Source: Microbacterium oxydans (GTDB lineage: Bacteria; Actinomycetota; Actinomycetes; Actinomycetales; Microbacteriaceae). From it: a stretch of DNA of 64,000 nucleotides. Every line of letters starts with the position of its first letter. Position 1 is the first letter of the stretch. This document shows, one piece after another, positions 54,622-62,813 of this stretch. The stretch lies in contig NZ_FMIR01000009.1 of assembly GCF_900095745.1 (NCBI RefSeq), positions 1 to 64,000 of the forward strand. Reading direction: 5' to 3'. The notes beneath the pieces were generated by a model. That model was given only the letters and a program-made list of their open reading frames with translations, had not been told where the DNA came from and ran no database searches. Made by a program: the position numbers and the translations under genes.

Positions 54622-56248
54622 GGGGAGCATCCGTTCCGGGAGAGGGGAGGTCGATGACCCGGTCGCAGGCGTCGAGCAGCACCGGGGAGGTGGTGATCAC
54701 GATCACGGTCTCGTCGTGCTCCGCGAGCGCGCGGGCGATGTGCGCCTCGGTGAGGGCATCGACGGCCGAGGTCGGCTCGTCGAGCACCAGCACGTCGGCC
54801 TCCGCATGCAGGGCGCGGGCGATCCCGATGCGCTGGCGCTGTCCGCCCGAGAGCCGTCGACCGGCTTCGCCGACCTGCGATTCCCAGCCGCCGACCTGCA
54901 CCACGGTGTCGTGCAGTGCCGCCATCTCGATGAACGGCGGATGCGCGGGCTCGTCTGTCCCGTGACCGCGCACAGCCTCGCGCAGAGAGCCGCTCACGAT
55001 CGTCTGTCCGTGGGGCGGGGCGACGACCCGGCGGCGGTACTCGACGGGGTCGAGGGTGGTCAGATCACGGAGTCCGCCGTCGACGGCGACCGACACCAGC
55101 CCGGGCTCGGCGCGCGAGCGCAGCCCGAGCAGGCGGGAGAGCGCGCGGGCCGCGTCGCTGTCGGCGGGACGGATGCCGAGCACCTCGCGCTCGCGCACCT
55201 CCACGAGCGGGGCTCCCGAGTCGGCGCGGAAAGCCAGCACGACATCGCCGGCCGGTTCTGCCGGAGAAGATGCGGCGGGCGCATCGAGCAGATCCTCGGC
55301 GTCGATCACCTCGGCGAGGCGCTTGGCGGAGGCGAGCTTGTGGATCCAGTTCGAGGGGAACGAGCCGGCGTAGGCGAGGTATCCGCTGATGAACTGGGCG
55401 AGTCCGAGCACGGTCACCAACTCGCCGATGCTGATGCGGCCCTCCGCCGCGAACCAGGCCGACATGCCGGCGAGGGCAGTCGTCGCGACCGCGGCCAGGG
55501 TGCCGCTCACCGCTTCGTAGGCGGCGAGGGACCGGCCGGCAGCTGTCGCGGCCCGGCGGGAGGCGTCGCTGGCGGCGATGTACCGCCGCACAGCCTCCTC
55601 GCGCGCACCGATTCCCACGAGCACCCGGAAGCCGCCCATGAAGTCGGCCGCGACGGCCCCGGCCTCGGTCGCGGCATGCTGCTCGGCGAAGCCGCGACGC
55701 TCCAACGGACGGGAGACGACCTGCATCACGAACATCATCGCGATCGTCGAGCCGAACACCACGATCGTCGCGACGGGGGAGATCACCAGCATCGCGAGTC
55801 CTGCGCCGACGATCGCGGCGATCGTCGAGAACTGTTGCGCGACCGACCAGGCGACTCCGGCCACGCGGTACGTGTCGGAGGTGACGAACGTGAGCGCTTC
55901 GCCCGGAGTGACAGCGCGGCGGGAGAGCCGGGGGCGCAGCATGCGGGAGAGTGTGAGGTGGCGCAGCGCCTGCTCGCCGTAACCGTAGATCGAGACCATG
56001 AGCCGAGAGGCCGCCTGATAGCTCGCGGTCAGCACGAGGAACGTGCCGACCAGCACGCCGAGCCAGAGCGCGAGGGCTGCGGGGGCGGCGGGCAGCACGG
56101 CGCGGTCGATCGTCGCTCCGATGAGGACGGGGATCGTGGCTTCGGCGAGGGAGTGCACGATGAGCAGCGCAGTCGCCCCGGCGAGGGCGATGCCGCGTCC
56201 CTCGGACTTCAGTGCGATCCCGAACAGCCTCCGCGGGGTGGACGTCAC
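54614..56248 (-). CDS. ABC half-transporter, IrtA-like, lacking Walker A
   Basis: 544-residue partner of the preceding half-transporter. Six-helix membrane domain (about 15-300); the ATPase part is shortened. Where Walker A is expected the protein reads VLGIRPADSDAARAL (near residue 360) with no GK[S/T], and the H-loop reads VITTSPVLLDACD without histidine. The signature LSGGQRQRIGIARAL (near 466) and Walker B VLVLDEPTSAVD are perfect. Unlike mycobacterial IrtA there is no fused SIP domain; that reductase is encoded separately downstream. GTG start at 56248 with a GTGA overlap. Confidence 0.88.
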   Translation of the reverse strand: MTSTPRRLFGIALKSEGRGIALAGATALLIVHSLAEATIPVLIGATIDRAVLPAAPAALALWLGVLVGTFLVLTASYQAASRLMVSIYGYGEQALRHLTLSRMLRPRLSRRAVTPGEALTFVTSDTYRVAGVAWSVAQQFSTIAAIVGAGLAMLVISPVATIVVFGSTIAMMFVMQVVSRPLERRGFAEQHAATEAGAVAADFMGGFRVLVGIGAREEAVRRYIAASDASRRAATAAGRSLAAYEAVSGTLAAVATTALAGMSAWFAAEGRISIGELVTVLGLAQFISGYLAYAGSFPSNWIHKLASAKRLAEVIDAEDLLDAPAASSPAEPAGDVVLAFRADSGAPLVEVREREVLGIRPADSDAARALSRLLGLRSRAEPGLVSVAVDGGLRDLTTLDPVEYRRRVVAPPHGQTIVSGSLREAVRGHGTDEPAHPPFIEMAALHDTVVQVGGWESQVGEAGRRLSGGQRQRIGIARALHAEADVLVLDEPTSAVDALTEAHIARALAEHDETVIVITTSPVLLDACDRVIDLPSPGTDAPHE

Positions 56249-57033
56249 GGTGTCCGCCGTCCGAGCGGCAGCACCAGCGGCGTTCCCGACACCGGGTCCG
56301 TGATGACCTTGCAGGGCAGGTCGTACACGGCCTGGACGAGCTCGGCGGTGATGATCTCCCGCGGGTCGCCCTGTGCCACGATCGCCCCGTCGCGCATCGC
56401 CACGAGGTGCGTCGCGTAGCGGGCGGCGTGGTTGAGGTCGTGCAGCACGGCGACGAGTGTGGTGCCGTCGCGGTGCAGGTCGGCGAAGAGTTCCATCAGG
56501 TCGATCTGGTGCGCGATGTCGAGGAACGTCGTCGGCTCGTCGAGCAGCAGGTGCGGGGTCTGCTGGGCGAGGGCCATCGCCACCCAGACCCGCTGACGCT
56601 GCCCGCCCGAGAGCTCGTCGACCAGGCGCCGCGACAGGTCGGTGACTCCGGTCGCCGCCATGGCCTCGGACACCGCGCGCTCGTCGGCGCTGCTCCACGT
56701 GCGCATGGCGCTCTGGTGGGGGAATCGCCCGCGGCCCACGAGGTCGGCGACCGTGATGCCGTCGGGGGCGATGGACGACTGCGGCAGCAGCCCCAGCTTG
56801 CGGGCGGCCTCCTTCGGCTTGAGTGAGCGCAGCTCATCGCCGTCGAGGAGCACCGCTCCGGTGGTCGGGCGCAGCAGGCGGGCGAACCCGCGCAGCAGGG
56901 TCGACTTTCCGCACGCGTTCGGTCCGATGATGATCGTGAACGAGCCGTCGGGGACCTCGAGCGACAGGTCGGAGATGATGGGGGTCTCTCCGTAGCCCAG
57001 CGTGATGTCGCGGGCCAGCAGCGAAGCGGTCAT
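56245..57033 (-). CDS. Iron-siderophore ABC transporter ATP-binding protein, locus B
   Basis: 262-residue FecE-type ATPase. Walker A GPNACGKST, LLPQSSIAPDGITVADLVGRGRFPHQS (partly given), signature LSGGQRQRVWVAMALAQQ, Walker B LLLDEPTTFLD, H-loop VAVLHDLNHAARY. About 60-65% identical by eye to the locus A ATPase, suggesting duplication or paralogous acquisition. Encoded after two permeases in one operon. Confidence 0.95.
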   Translation of the reverse strand: MTASLLARDITLGYGETPIISDLSLEVPDGSFTIIIGPNACGKSTLLRGFARLLRPTTGAVLLDGDELRSLKPKEAARKLGLLPQSSIAPDGITVADLVGRGRFPHQSAMRTWSSADERAVSEAMAATGVTDLSRRLVDELSGGQRQRVWVAMALAQQTPHLLLDEPTTFLDIAHQIDLMELFADLHRDGTTLVAVLHDLNHAARYATHLVAMRDGAIVAQGDPREIITAELVQAVYDLPCKVITDPVSGTPLVLPLGRRTP

Positions 57034-57044
57034 GGGTGTTCCTT

Positions 57045-58148
57045 TCAGGTGCGGCGCGCGTACTGGGCGGCCAGCAGCCAGGCGAGGTAGATGCCGCCGA
57101 CCGAGACCGTCACGACGCCGACCGGTACGGCGACGAGCTGGGCGACGGCATCCGACACCACGACGAGCGCGGCGCCGGTCAGCATCACGGGCACCGTGCC
57201 CATCGGGGTGTTCGAGCGGGTGAGTCGCTGCGAGATCTGGGGGGCCGCGAGGGCGATGAACGAGATGGGGCCGGCGGCGGCGGTGACGAGGGCGACCAGG
57301 GCCACGCCGAAGACCATGGCCGCGAGGCGGGTGCGCCCGGGGCTGATGCCGAGCGCGGTGGCTGCGTCGTCGCCCATCTCCAGCACCGGCAGCGTGCGGG
57401 CGAGCGGGAGGGAGAGCACGGTGACGATCGCGAACACGATCGTCGCGGGGATCAGCTGGTCGAAGCCGAGCGAGGCGAGCGAGCCCGCGCCCCAGGTCGC
57501 GGCCATCATCGCCTTCTCGACGCTGACCGAGATGAGGATCCACGAGGTGAGCGACCCGAGTCCGGCCGAGACGCCGATGCCGACGATAATCAGGCGGAAC
57601 GACGACATCGTGTTCTTGTTGGCCAGCACGTAGACGAGCAGCGCGGTGAGCAATCCACCGACGAGGGCTCCGGCCGCCTTGAACATATAGGTGTTCAGCT
57701 CGAGCACGATCATCACGAGCGTGACGCCGAACTGGGCCCCGATGCCAAATCCGATGATGTCGGGGGAGCCGAGCGGATTGCGGGTGAGGGATTGGAAGAT
57801 CCCGCCGGCGAGGGCCAGCGCCGCTCCGCACAGCACCGCGAACAGTACGCGCGGCAGGCGCCACTCGAAGACCACCTGGCGGATGTCGGGGTCGGATGCC
57901 GGATCGACGATGGCGCGCAGGACCGCGGGGAAATCGACCTCGTAGGCACCGATGGTCATCGAGGCGAGGCCCGTTCCGACGATGACGACCACGAGCACGA
58001 CGCTCACGATGACGGAGCGCACGGGGATGAGGGCGGCGATGCGCCGGGTCTCGATCCGGATCAGGCGACGCCCGTGATCGACCGGGGCGAACTCGGCGTG
58101 CGAAGAGTCGATGGCGGGCAGGGTGACGGGCTTCTGGTCGATGCTCAC
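57045..58148 (-). CDS. Iron-siderophore ABC transporter permease (FecCD), locus B second subunit
   Basis: 367-residue permease with a ~45-residue hydrophilic N-terminus and about nine helices. FecCD motifs: RLPRVLFAVLCGAALALAGGIFQSLTRNPLGSPDIIGFG (partly given) and GPISFIALAAPQISQRL, the same subtype as the locus A second subunit. Overlaps its upstream partner by ATGA and is 11 bases from the ATPase gene. Confidence 0.94.
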   Translation of the reverse strand: MSIDQKPVTLPAIDSSHAEFAPVDHGRRLIRIETRRIAALIPVRSVIVSVVLVVVIVGTGLASMTIGAYEVDFPAVLRAIVDPASDPDIRQVVFEWRLPRVLFAVLCGAALALAGGIFQSLTRNPLGSPDIIGFGIGAQFGVTLVMIVLELNTYMFKAAGALVGGLLTALLVYVLANKNTMSSFRLIIVGIGVSAGLGSLTSWILISVSVEKAMMAATWGAGSLASLGFDQLIPATIVFAIVTVLSLPLARTLPVLEMGDDAATALGISPGRTRLAAMVFGVALVALVTAAAGPISFIALAAPQISQRLTRSNTPMGTVPVMLTGAALVVVSDAVAQLVAVPVGVVTVSVGGIYLAWLLAAQYARRT

Positions 58149-59230
58149 AGTCCGCTCACCCGCTTCCGGCGCACGAGGATGATCAGGATCGGGGCTCCGA
58201 GGAGAGCGGTGACGATGCCGACGCGCATCTCTCCGTTCGGGAGCACGATGCGGCCGAGGATGTCGGCGAACAGCAGGAACGCCGGGCCGATGACCATCGA
58301 GTAGGTCAGCACCCAGCGCTGATCGGGTCCGGTAAACCAGCGGACGATGTGCGGGATCATGAGCCCGACGAAGGCGATGGGGCCGGCAGCGGCGACGCTG
58401 GTTCCTGCCAGCAGGGTGACGGCGATGATGACGAGGATCCGCGTCACGCGCACGCGTGCGCCGAGCGCCTGCGCGAGGTCATCGCCCAGGGCGAGGGCGT
58501 TCAGCGAGCGTGCGCACAGCAGTCCGATCAGCAGTCCGATCGCGATGAGCGGGGCTGCCCACGCGAGCTGGTCGAGGGTGCGTCCGCCGATCGAGCCCAC
58601 ACCCCAGAACCGCATGACCTGGAGGGTGCCGAGGTCGCGCAGCACGATCGCGGTGGTGAATCCGGTGTATGCCGCACCCAGGGCGACTCCGGCGAGGGTG
58701 AGCTTCATGGGGGTCGCACCCGACGCCCCGAACGAGCCGAGCACGTAGACGAGCACGGTCAGGACGAAGGCCCCGGCGAGGGCGAAAGGCACGTAGGCGC
58801 CGGGTGCCGTCAGGCCGAGCACGCCGACCGCGAAGGTGACGGCGAAGGAGGCGCCGGCGTTGACTCCGAGGATGCCGGGGTCGGCCAGCGGGTTGCGGGT
58901 GAAGGCCTGGATGAGTCCGCCGCACACGGCGAGGGCGGCACCGACGACGATGCCGAGCAGCGTGCGCGGCACCCGCAGCTCCATGACCATCAGGTGCAGC
59001 GGGTTCTCATCGTCATAGGAGAAGAGGGACTGCAGCACGGTGAGGGGGTCGATCGCGCGGCTGCCGATCGCGAGCGAGGCGATGACGGCGACCACCAGCA
59101 CCACGGTGGAGACGATGAGTCCCACCACCAGCGTCCCGTTGCGGTGCGGGGAGTCGTCGCTGCGACTCCCCGCACCTGTGTTCGAGACGTCCGTGTCGTC
59201 TTGCGTCGCCAGGGACATCTCGCGGGTCAC
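58145..59230 (-). CDS. Iron-siderophore ABC transporter permease (FecCD), locus B first subunit
   Basis: 361-residue permease: polar N-terminus of ~30 residues, then FecCD helices with VPRTLLGIVVGAALAVCGGLIQAFTRNPLADPGILGVNAG (partly given) and GPIAFVGLMIPHIVRWFTG. GTG start at 59230 overlapping the lipoprotein stop (GTGA); the ATG at 59218 (MSLATQ) is an alternative. Confidence 0.94.
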   Translation of the reverse strand: MTREMSLATQDDTDVSNTGAGSRSDDSPHRNGTLVVGLIVSTVVLVVAVIASLAIGSRAIDPLTVLQSLFSYDDENPLHLMVMELRVPRTLLGIVVGAALAVCGGLIQAFTRNPLADPGILGVNAGASFAVTFAVGVLGLTAPGAYVPFALAGAFVLTVLVYVLGSFGASGATPMKLTLAGVALGAAYTGFTTAIVLRDLGTLQVMRFWGVGSIGGRTLDQLAWAAPLIAIGLLIGLLCARSLNALALGDDLAQALGARVRVTRILVIIAVTLLAGTSVAAAGPIAFVGLMIPHIVRWFTGPDQRWVLTYSMVIGPAFLLFADILGRIVLPNGEMRVGIVTALLGAPILIILVRRKRVSGL

Positions 59231-60294
59231 TTCCCGTCGATGGTCGGCTCGCCCTGCAGCGCGGCTGCGAGGTCGTCGACGTACTTCGGGAGGATGTACT
59301 TCAGCGACAGCACGGTCGGTGCGCTGATCGCGGAGGCCTCGGCGTCGTTCGCGTAGATCACGTACGACCCGTCGGCGATCGGCTCCCAGCGGGAGACGAC
59401 CTTGTTCTCGACCGTGTACTTCCCCTCATCCGCGCTGCCGCCCCAGGCTGCGAACAGGTCGGCCTGCACGTCGTAGAGGTTCTCGAGGCTGACGCCGGTG
59501 TACCAGTTGTCGCCCTCGGCGCTCGCGAGGAAGCTGTCCATCGCCGAGGTGGAGGTGAAGCCCAGCGCCTCGGTGATGCGCACGCGCGGGTCGTACTCGA
59601 GGTAGACGCCGAGGTCGGTGCCGCCCTCGTTCAGGGTCAGACCCCAGACGAAGGTCTTGTCCTGGAACTCGGGATGCTCGCCGGAGAGGGAGGTGATCTG
59701 CTCCTCGGTCTCGGCGATCAGCTCCTCGGCCTTCGCGTCCTCCGACAGGGCCTTGCCGACCGTGCGGGTCATGCCCTCCCAGGTGCCCGGGTTCCACGGC
59801 CCCTCGATGTACGGCACCGTCGGAGCGATCTCGCTCAGGCGCTCGTACTCGATGTCGGTGACGCCCGAGTAGAGGCTCAGGATCAGGTCGGGCTTGAGCT
59901 CCTTGATGGCCTCGTAGTTCGGGCCGTCCTCGACGAAGGGGATGATCTCAGGGGTCTCGCCGTATTCCTCGGTGACGTAGTCCTCGAACCAGGGCTGGTA
60001 GCCGCTCTCGTCGGCGCCCCAGACTTCTTCGATGCCGACCGGGTTGGTGCCGAGGGCCGCGACGATGTCGGGCGTCATCCAGCCGAGGGCGACCACGCGC
60101 TGCGGCTTCTCGGGGATCACGGTCTTCCCGTGGCCGTGCTCGATGACCACCCCGTCGACGGCGGCCGACGTGGGTGCGGATCCGGCGGTTTCACCGGATG
60201 CCGTGCACCCTGCCAGGGTGAGCGCGGCGGCGATGGCCGCGGCGACGAGGGCCGAGCCTCGGCGGATCTTCGGGCGCGCAGAAGCGTGCGACAT
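59227..60294 (-). CDS. Iron-siderophore substrate-binding lipoprotein, locus B
   Basis: 355-residue FhuD/FepB-type lipoprotein and first gene of the locus B operon. Signal peptide with lipobox LAGC near residue 29. VIPEKPQRVVALGWMTPDIVAALGTNPVGIEEVW (partly given) and LKPDLILSLYSG are the class III binding-protein signatures. GGAGAACC ribosome site. The iron box and an overlapping CTAACA-N6-TGTTAG dyad lie 53-85 bases upstream of its ATG. Confidence 0.94.
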   Translation of the reverse strand: MSHASARPKIRRGSALVAAAIAAALTLAGCTASGETAGSAPTSAAVDGVVIEHGHGKTVIPEKPQRVVALGWMTPDIVAALGTNPVGIEEVWGADESGYQPWFEDYVTEEYGETPEIIPFVEDGPNYEAIKELKPDLILSLYSGVTDIEYERLSEIAPTVPYIEGPWNPGTWEGMTRTVGKALSEDAKAEELIAETEEQITSLSGEHPEFQDKTFVWGLTLNEGGTDLGVYLEYDPRVRITEALGFTSTSAMDSFLASAEGDNWYTGVSLENLYDVQADLFAAWGGSADEGKYTVENKVVSRWEPIADGSYVIYANDAEASAISAPTVLSLKYILPKYVDDLAAALQGEPTIDGK

Positions 60295-60346
60295 GGTTCT
60301 CCTTCGGGAAGGGGGGAGGGGTGTGCCGCGTCGATGCGGCGAGAAG

Positions 60347-60365
60347 TTAGGTAAGCATGCCCTAA
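60347..60365. promoter_or_regulatory. DtxR/IdeR-type iron box, locus B
   Basis: TTAGGTAAGCATGCCCTAA matches TWAGGTWAGSCTWACCTWA at 16 of 19 positions, 53 bases upstream of the lipoprotein start. A second dyad CTAACA-GAACGA-TGTTAG (60362-60379) overlaps its edge and may extend the repressor site. Confidence 0.75.
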
Positions 60366-60399
60366 CAGAACGATGTTAGAACGCGGATGGCTCGCTCAG

Positions 60400-60435
60400 T
60401 GTCGCGGGAGCGACGACTTGTGTCGCGGAACCGAC
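60400..60435. promoter_or_regulatory. AraC operator candidate: TGTCGCGGNNNCGAC direct repeats, 21-bp period
   Basis: TGTCGCGGGAGCGAC (60400-60414) and TGTCGCGGAACCGAC (60421-60435) start exactly 21 bp apart, upstream of the locus B promoter and 27 bases beyond the end of the AraC gene. Shares TGTCGC and the spacing with locus A repeats. Confidence 0.6.
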
Positions 60436-60462
60436 AATGGCGGTCGGAACAACCGTGAGCGG

Positions 60463-61305
60463 TCAGCGCCAGTACAGCTGATGGGCGGTGTCGGCCTGCA
60501 CGCGCGCGACGTGCTGGCGGGGAGTGATCCCGAACCGCTCCTTGAAGGCGGCGGAGAATGCGCTCGTCGTCGCGTAGCCGCAGCGGTGTGCGGCGGCGCC
60601 GATGGGTGTGCCGTCCACGATCAGGCGTGCCCCCAGAGTCATCCGCACTCCCGTGCGCCAGCGGCCGAAGCTCATGCCGACGTCGTTCTGGAAGATGCGC
60701 AGGACCGTGCGCTCGTGGAGTCCGTGCGCGAGGAACAGCTCGACGGCCCCTCGTGGATCGCCGGGGTCGGCGAGTACCGCCTGCACCAGCGGGGCGACCC
60801 GTTCGTCGGTGGGCATCGGCACCTCGCCCCACTCGCTCGCGGCCTCGGGCAGCGGCTGCTGCAGCATCTCGATCAGCACCGACTGGACGCGCACGCGCAG
60901 GTCGGTGGGCATGTCGTTGATGCCGAGGTGGAGCAGCATCTCCTGCACCGCCCGCGGCACCAGGACCCGGGTGATCTGGTCGACCGGAGCGAGCAGGGCC
61001 GTATCCGGGATGTAGGTGTAGCAGCCGATCGAGTCGGGCTCGTGGTGGGCGGTGTGCGGGGTGTTCGCCGGGATCCACACGCCCTGCCCCGGGGTCAGGC
61101 GCCACCGTGCGTCCTGCAGGTGCACCCAGACCGTGCCGCGGTAGCACCAGGCGAGCATCGGATCGGCGTGGCTGTGCGGAGGGGAGAGCGGACGAGCGCC
61201 GGTGTCCTCCCCCGTGACGACACCCGTGCCCATCAAGTACGGCTCGGCCACCGTCGACGGGAACGAGGGGCTCGCCGCCCAGTCGTCCTGCCGGAATGAG
61301 TTCAT
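60463..61305 (-). CDS. AraC-family transcriptional regulator of siderophore locus B
   Basis: 280-residue regulator: N-terminal cupin (SPPHSHADPMLAWCYRGTVWVHL and GQGVWIPANTPHTAHHE, His-rich) and C-terminal AraC HTH (VGMSFGRWRTGVRMTLGARL ... GAAAHRCGYATTSAFSAAFKERFGITPRQH, partly given). Located upstream of the operon on the same strand with 168 bases between them. Start at 61305 (MNSFRQ); the longer open frame has no support. Likely activates locus B under siderophore availability. Confidence 0.9.
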   Translation of the reverse strand: MNSFRQDDWAASPSFPSTVAEPYLMGTGVVTGEDTGARPLSPPHSHADPMLAWCYRGTVWVHLQDARWRLTPGQGVWIPANTPHTAHHEPDSIGCYTYIPDTALLAPVDQITRVLVPRAVQEMLLHLGINDMPTDLRVRVQSVLIEMLQQPLPEAASEWGEVPMPTDERVAPLVQAVLADPGDPRGAVELFLAHGLHERTVLRIFQNDVGMSFGRWRTGVRMTLGARLIVDGTPIGAAAHRCGYATTSAFSAAFKERFGITPRQHVARVQADTAHQLYWR

Positions 61306-61422
61306 CGTGCTCCGCGTGAGGGCCGCGTGCGCTGCCGTGGAGTGGATGCTGCGCGGCTCGTCGTACCCCGCAATGCTAGCCGGACTGCAGCGGCCGGCTT
61401 CGGGAGGCCCGATGATGGAGAC

Positions 61423-61863
61423 ATGCCTTCCGCCCATCGCCCCGGTCTGCGGGTCTCGTCGGGTCTCACGATCCCCGAGGCCGAGCTGTCGTGGCGCTTC
61501 TCGCGGTCGTCGGGCCCGGGAGGGCAGGGCGTGAACACCGCCGACTCGCGCGCGGAACTCGTCTGGGATGCGGCGAACTCCGCGGCACTCACGCCGTATC
61601 AGCGCGAGCGGCTCCTCGATCGGCTGAGCGGCCGTCTGGTCGACGGGGTGCTCACGATCGCGGCCTCCGAGCATCGCGCGCAGCTGCGCAACCGTGATGC
61701 CGCGCGTGATCGACTCGTCGCGCTGGTCGCCGAGGCGCTGAGGCCGCCGGCACCCCCGCGTCGTGCGACCAAGCCGAGTCGCGGGTCGAAGGAGCGTCGC
61801 CTCAAGGCCAAGCAGCGACGCACCGACGTCAAGAGCCTGCGCCGCCGACCTCGCGACGACTGA
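61423..61863 (+). CDS. arfB: Alternative ribosome-rescue factor ArfB (peptidyl-tRNA hydrolase)
   Basis: 146-residue release-factor-like protein that hydrolyses peptidyl-tRNA on stalled ribosomes. SRSSGPGGQGVNTADSRAEL holds the catalytic GGQ at residues 33-35; the C-terminal tail KPSRGSKERRLKAKQRRTDVKSLRRR is the basic extension that enters the empty mRNA channel. ATG at 61423 with TGGAG upstream. Single gene. Confidence 0.93.
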   Translation: MPSAHRPGLRVSSGLTIPEAELSWRFSRSSGPGGQGVNTADSRAELVWDAANSAALTPYQRERLLDRLSGRLVDGVLTIAASEHRAQLRNRDAARDRLVALVAEALRPPAPPRRATKPSRGSKERRLKAKQRRTDVKSLRRRPRDD

Positions 61864-61864
61864 G

Positions 61865-62743
61865 TCAGCGCGGGAGCCAGCTCTCGATGCCGTCGAGCAG
61901 CCGCTGCAGCCCGAACTCGAACAGCGCATCCAGGTCGAGATCGAAGTCGTCCGATCGCACCAGGGAGGCGAGTAGCGGCAGGTCCGTCGGCGACACCATC
62001 TCGGCGATGTCGCTGGATCGGGTGGTCATGTACTCGTCTGCCGTGAGGCCCGTGTCCTGACGCTGCTCGGCCTCGAAGGCGATGTCGGTCGCCAGGGACT
62101 TGACGTGGCTGAAGACGATGACGCTGATGTACATCAGCGTCTCCATGCTCAGCCGGAGTGGAGCCAGAGCCCGCAGGCACCACTCGGTGTAGCGGAAACC
62201 GTTGGGGACGAGCTGCGGCCGCGAGATCGACATCACCCCCGCGAGCCAGGGATGCCGTTGGAAGCTCGCCCACTGCAGTCGCGCCGACACCTCCAGATCG
62301 GCGCGCCAGTCCGCTGACGGCTCGGGGAATGACTCCTCCCCGAGCACCGCGTCGATCATGAGCAGGATCAGTCCGTCTTTGCTCTCGACGTGCCGGTAGA
62401 GGGACATGGTGGCGGTGCCGAGCTCGGCGGCTATCCGCCGCATCGAGATCGCCTCGATGCCTTCGGCGTCCGCCATCGCGATCGCGGTCGCGACAACGGT
62501 CGCGGTCGTCAGCGAGGGGGTGGGCGTCGTCGTGGGGGAGGCGACGACGCTGCCGATGCCCGGTGTCGAGACGATCAGGCCCTGCTGCTGCAGGTGCGCA
62601 AGGGCCTTGGTGGCGGTGGCGATCGCGACGCCCCAGTCGCGGGTGATCCCGCGCGCCGACGGCACCCGGTCGCCGGGGTGCAGTTCTCCGGAGGTGATCC
62701 GGTCGGCGATCTCCGCCGCGATGGTCTGTGAAGTTGCTCGCAC
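61865..62743 (-). CDS. GntR-TetR hybrid transcriptional regulator
   Basis: 292-residue protein with two DNA-binding modules. Residues 1-70 are a GntR winged HTH (ITSGELHPGDRVPSARGITRDWGVAIATATKALAHLQQQGLI, partly given). After a Thr/Pro linker, residues 78-125 form a TetR HTH (DAEGIEAISMRRIAAELGTATMSLYRHVESKDGL, partly given), then a TetR_C-type ligand domain. GTG start at 62743. Divergent from an FAD monooxygenase; the 70-bp intergenic region is full of dyads and direct repeats. Confidence 0.88.
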   Translation of the reverse strand: MRATSQTIAAEIADRITSGELHPGDRVPSARGITRDWGVAIATATKALAHLQQQGLIVSTPGIGSVVASPTTTPTPSLTTATVVATAIAMADAEGIEAISMRRIAAELGTATMSLYRHVESKDGLILLMIDAVLGEESFPEPSADWRADLEVSARLQWASFQRHPWLAGVMSISRPQLVPNGFRYTEWCLRALAPLRLSMETLMYISVIVFSHVKSLATDIAFEAEQRQDTGLTADEYMTTRSSDIAEMVSPTDLPLLASLVRSDDFDLDLDALFEFGLQRLLDGIESWLPR

Positions 62744-62744
62744 C

Positions 62745-62799
62745 GTACTAGTACACCACTCTTCTAACTAGAACACTTGTACAGCGTATATTCGCTGTA
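62745..62799. promoter_or_regulatory. Composite operator/promoter of the GntR-TetR regulator and monooxygenase
   Basis: GTACTAGTAC (62745-62754) is a perfect palindrome; ACTAGTACA (62747) and ACTAGAACA (62767) are near-identical repeats 20 bp apart; TACAGCG-N6-CGCTGTA (62780-62799) is a perfect 7-bp dyad lying between a TTGTAC (-35-like, 62777) and a TATTAT (-10-like, 62798). Two motif types may serve the two DNA-binding domains. Confidence 0.6.
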
Positions 62800-62813
62800 T
62801 TATCGTGCTTCTC

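Noticed and set aside
59820..60294. Possible twin-arginine signal in the locus B lipoprotein (KIRRGSA)
   Set aside because: The motif does not fit RRxFLK; a normal Sec lipobox is present.
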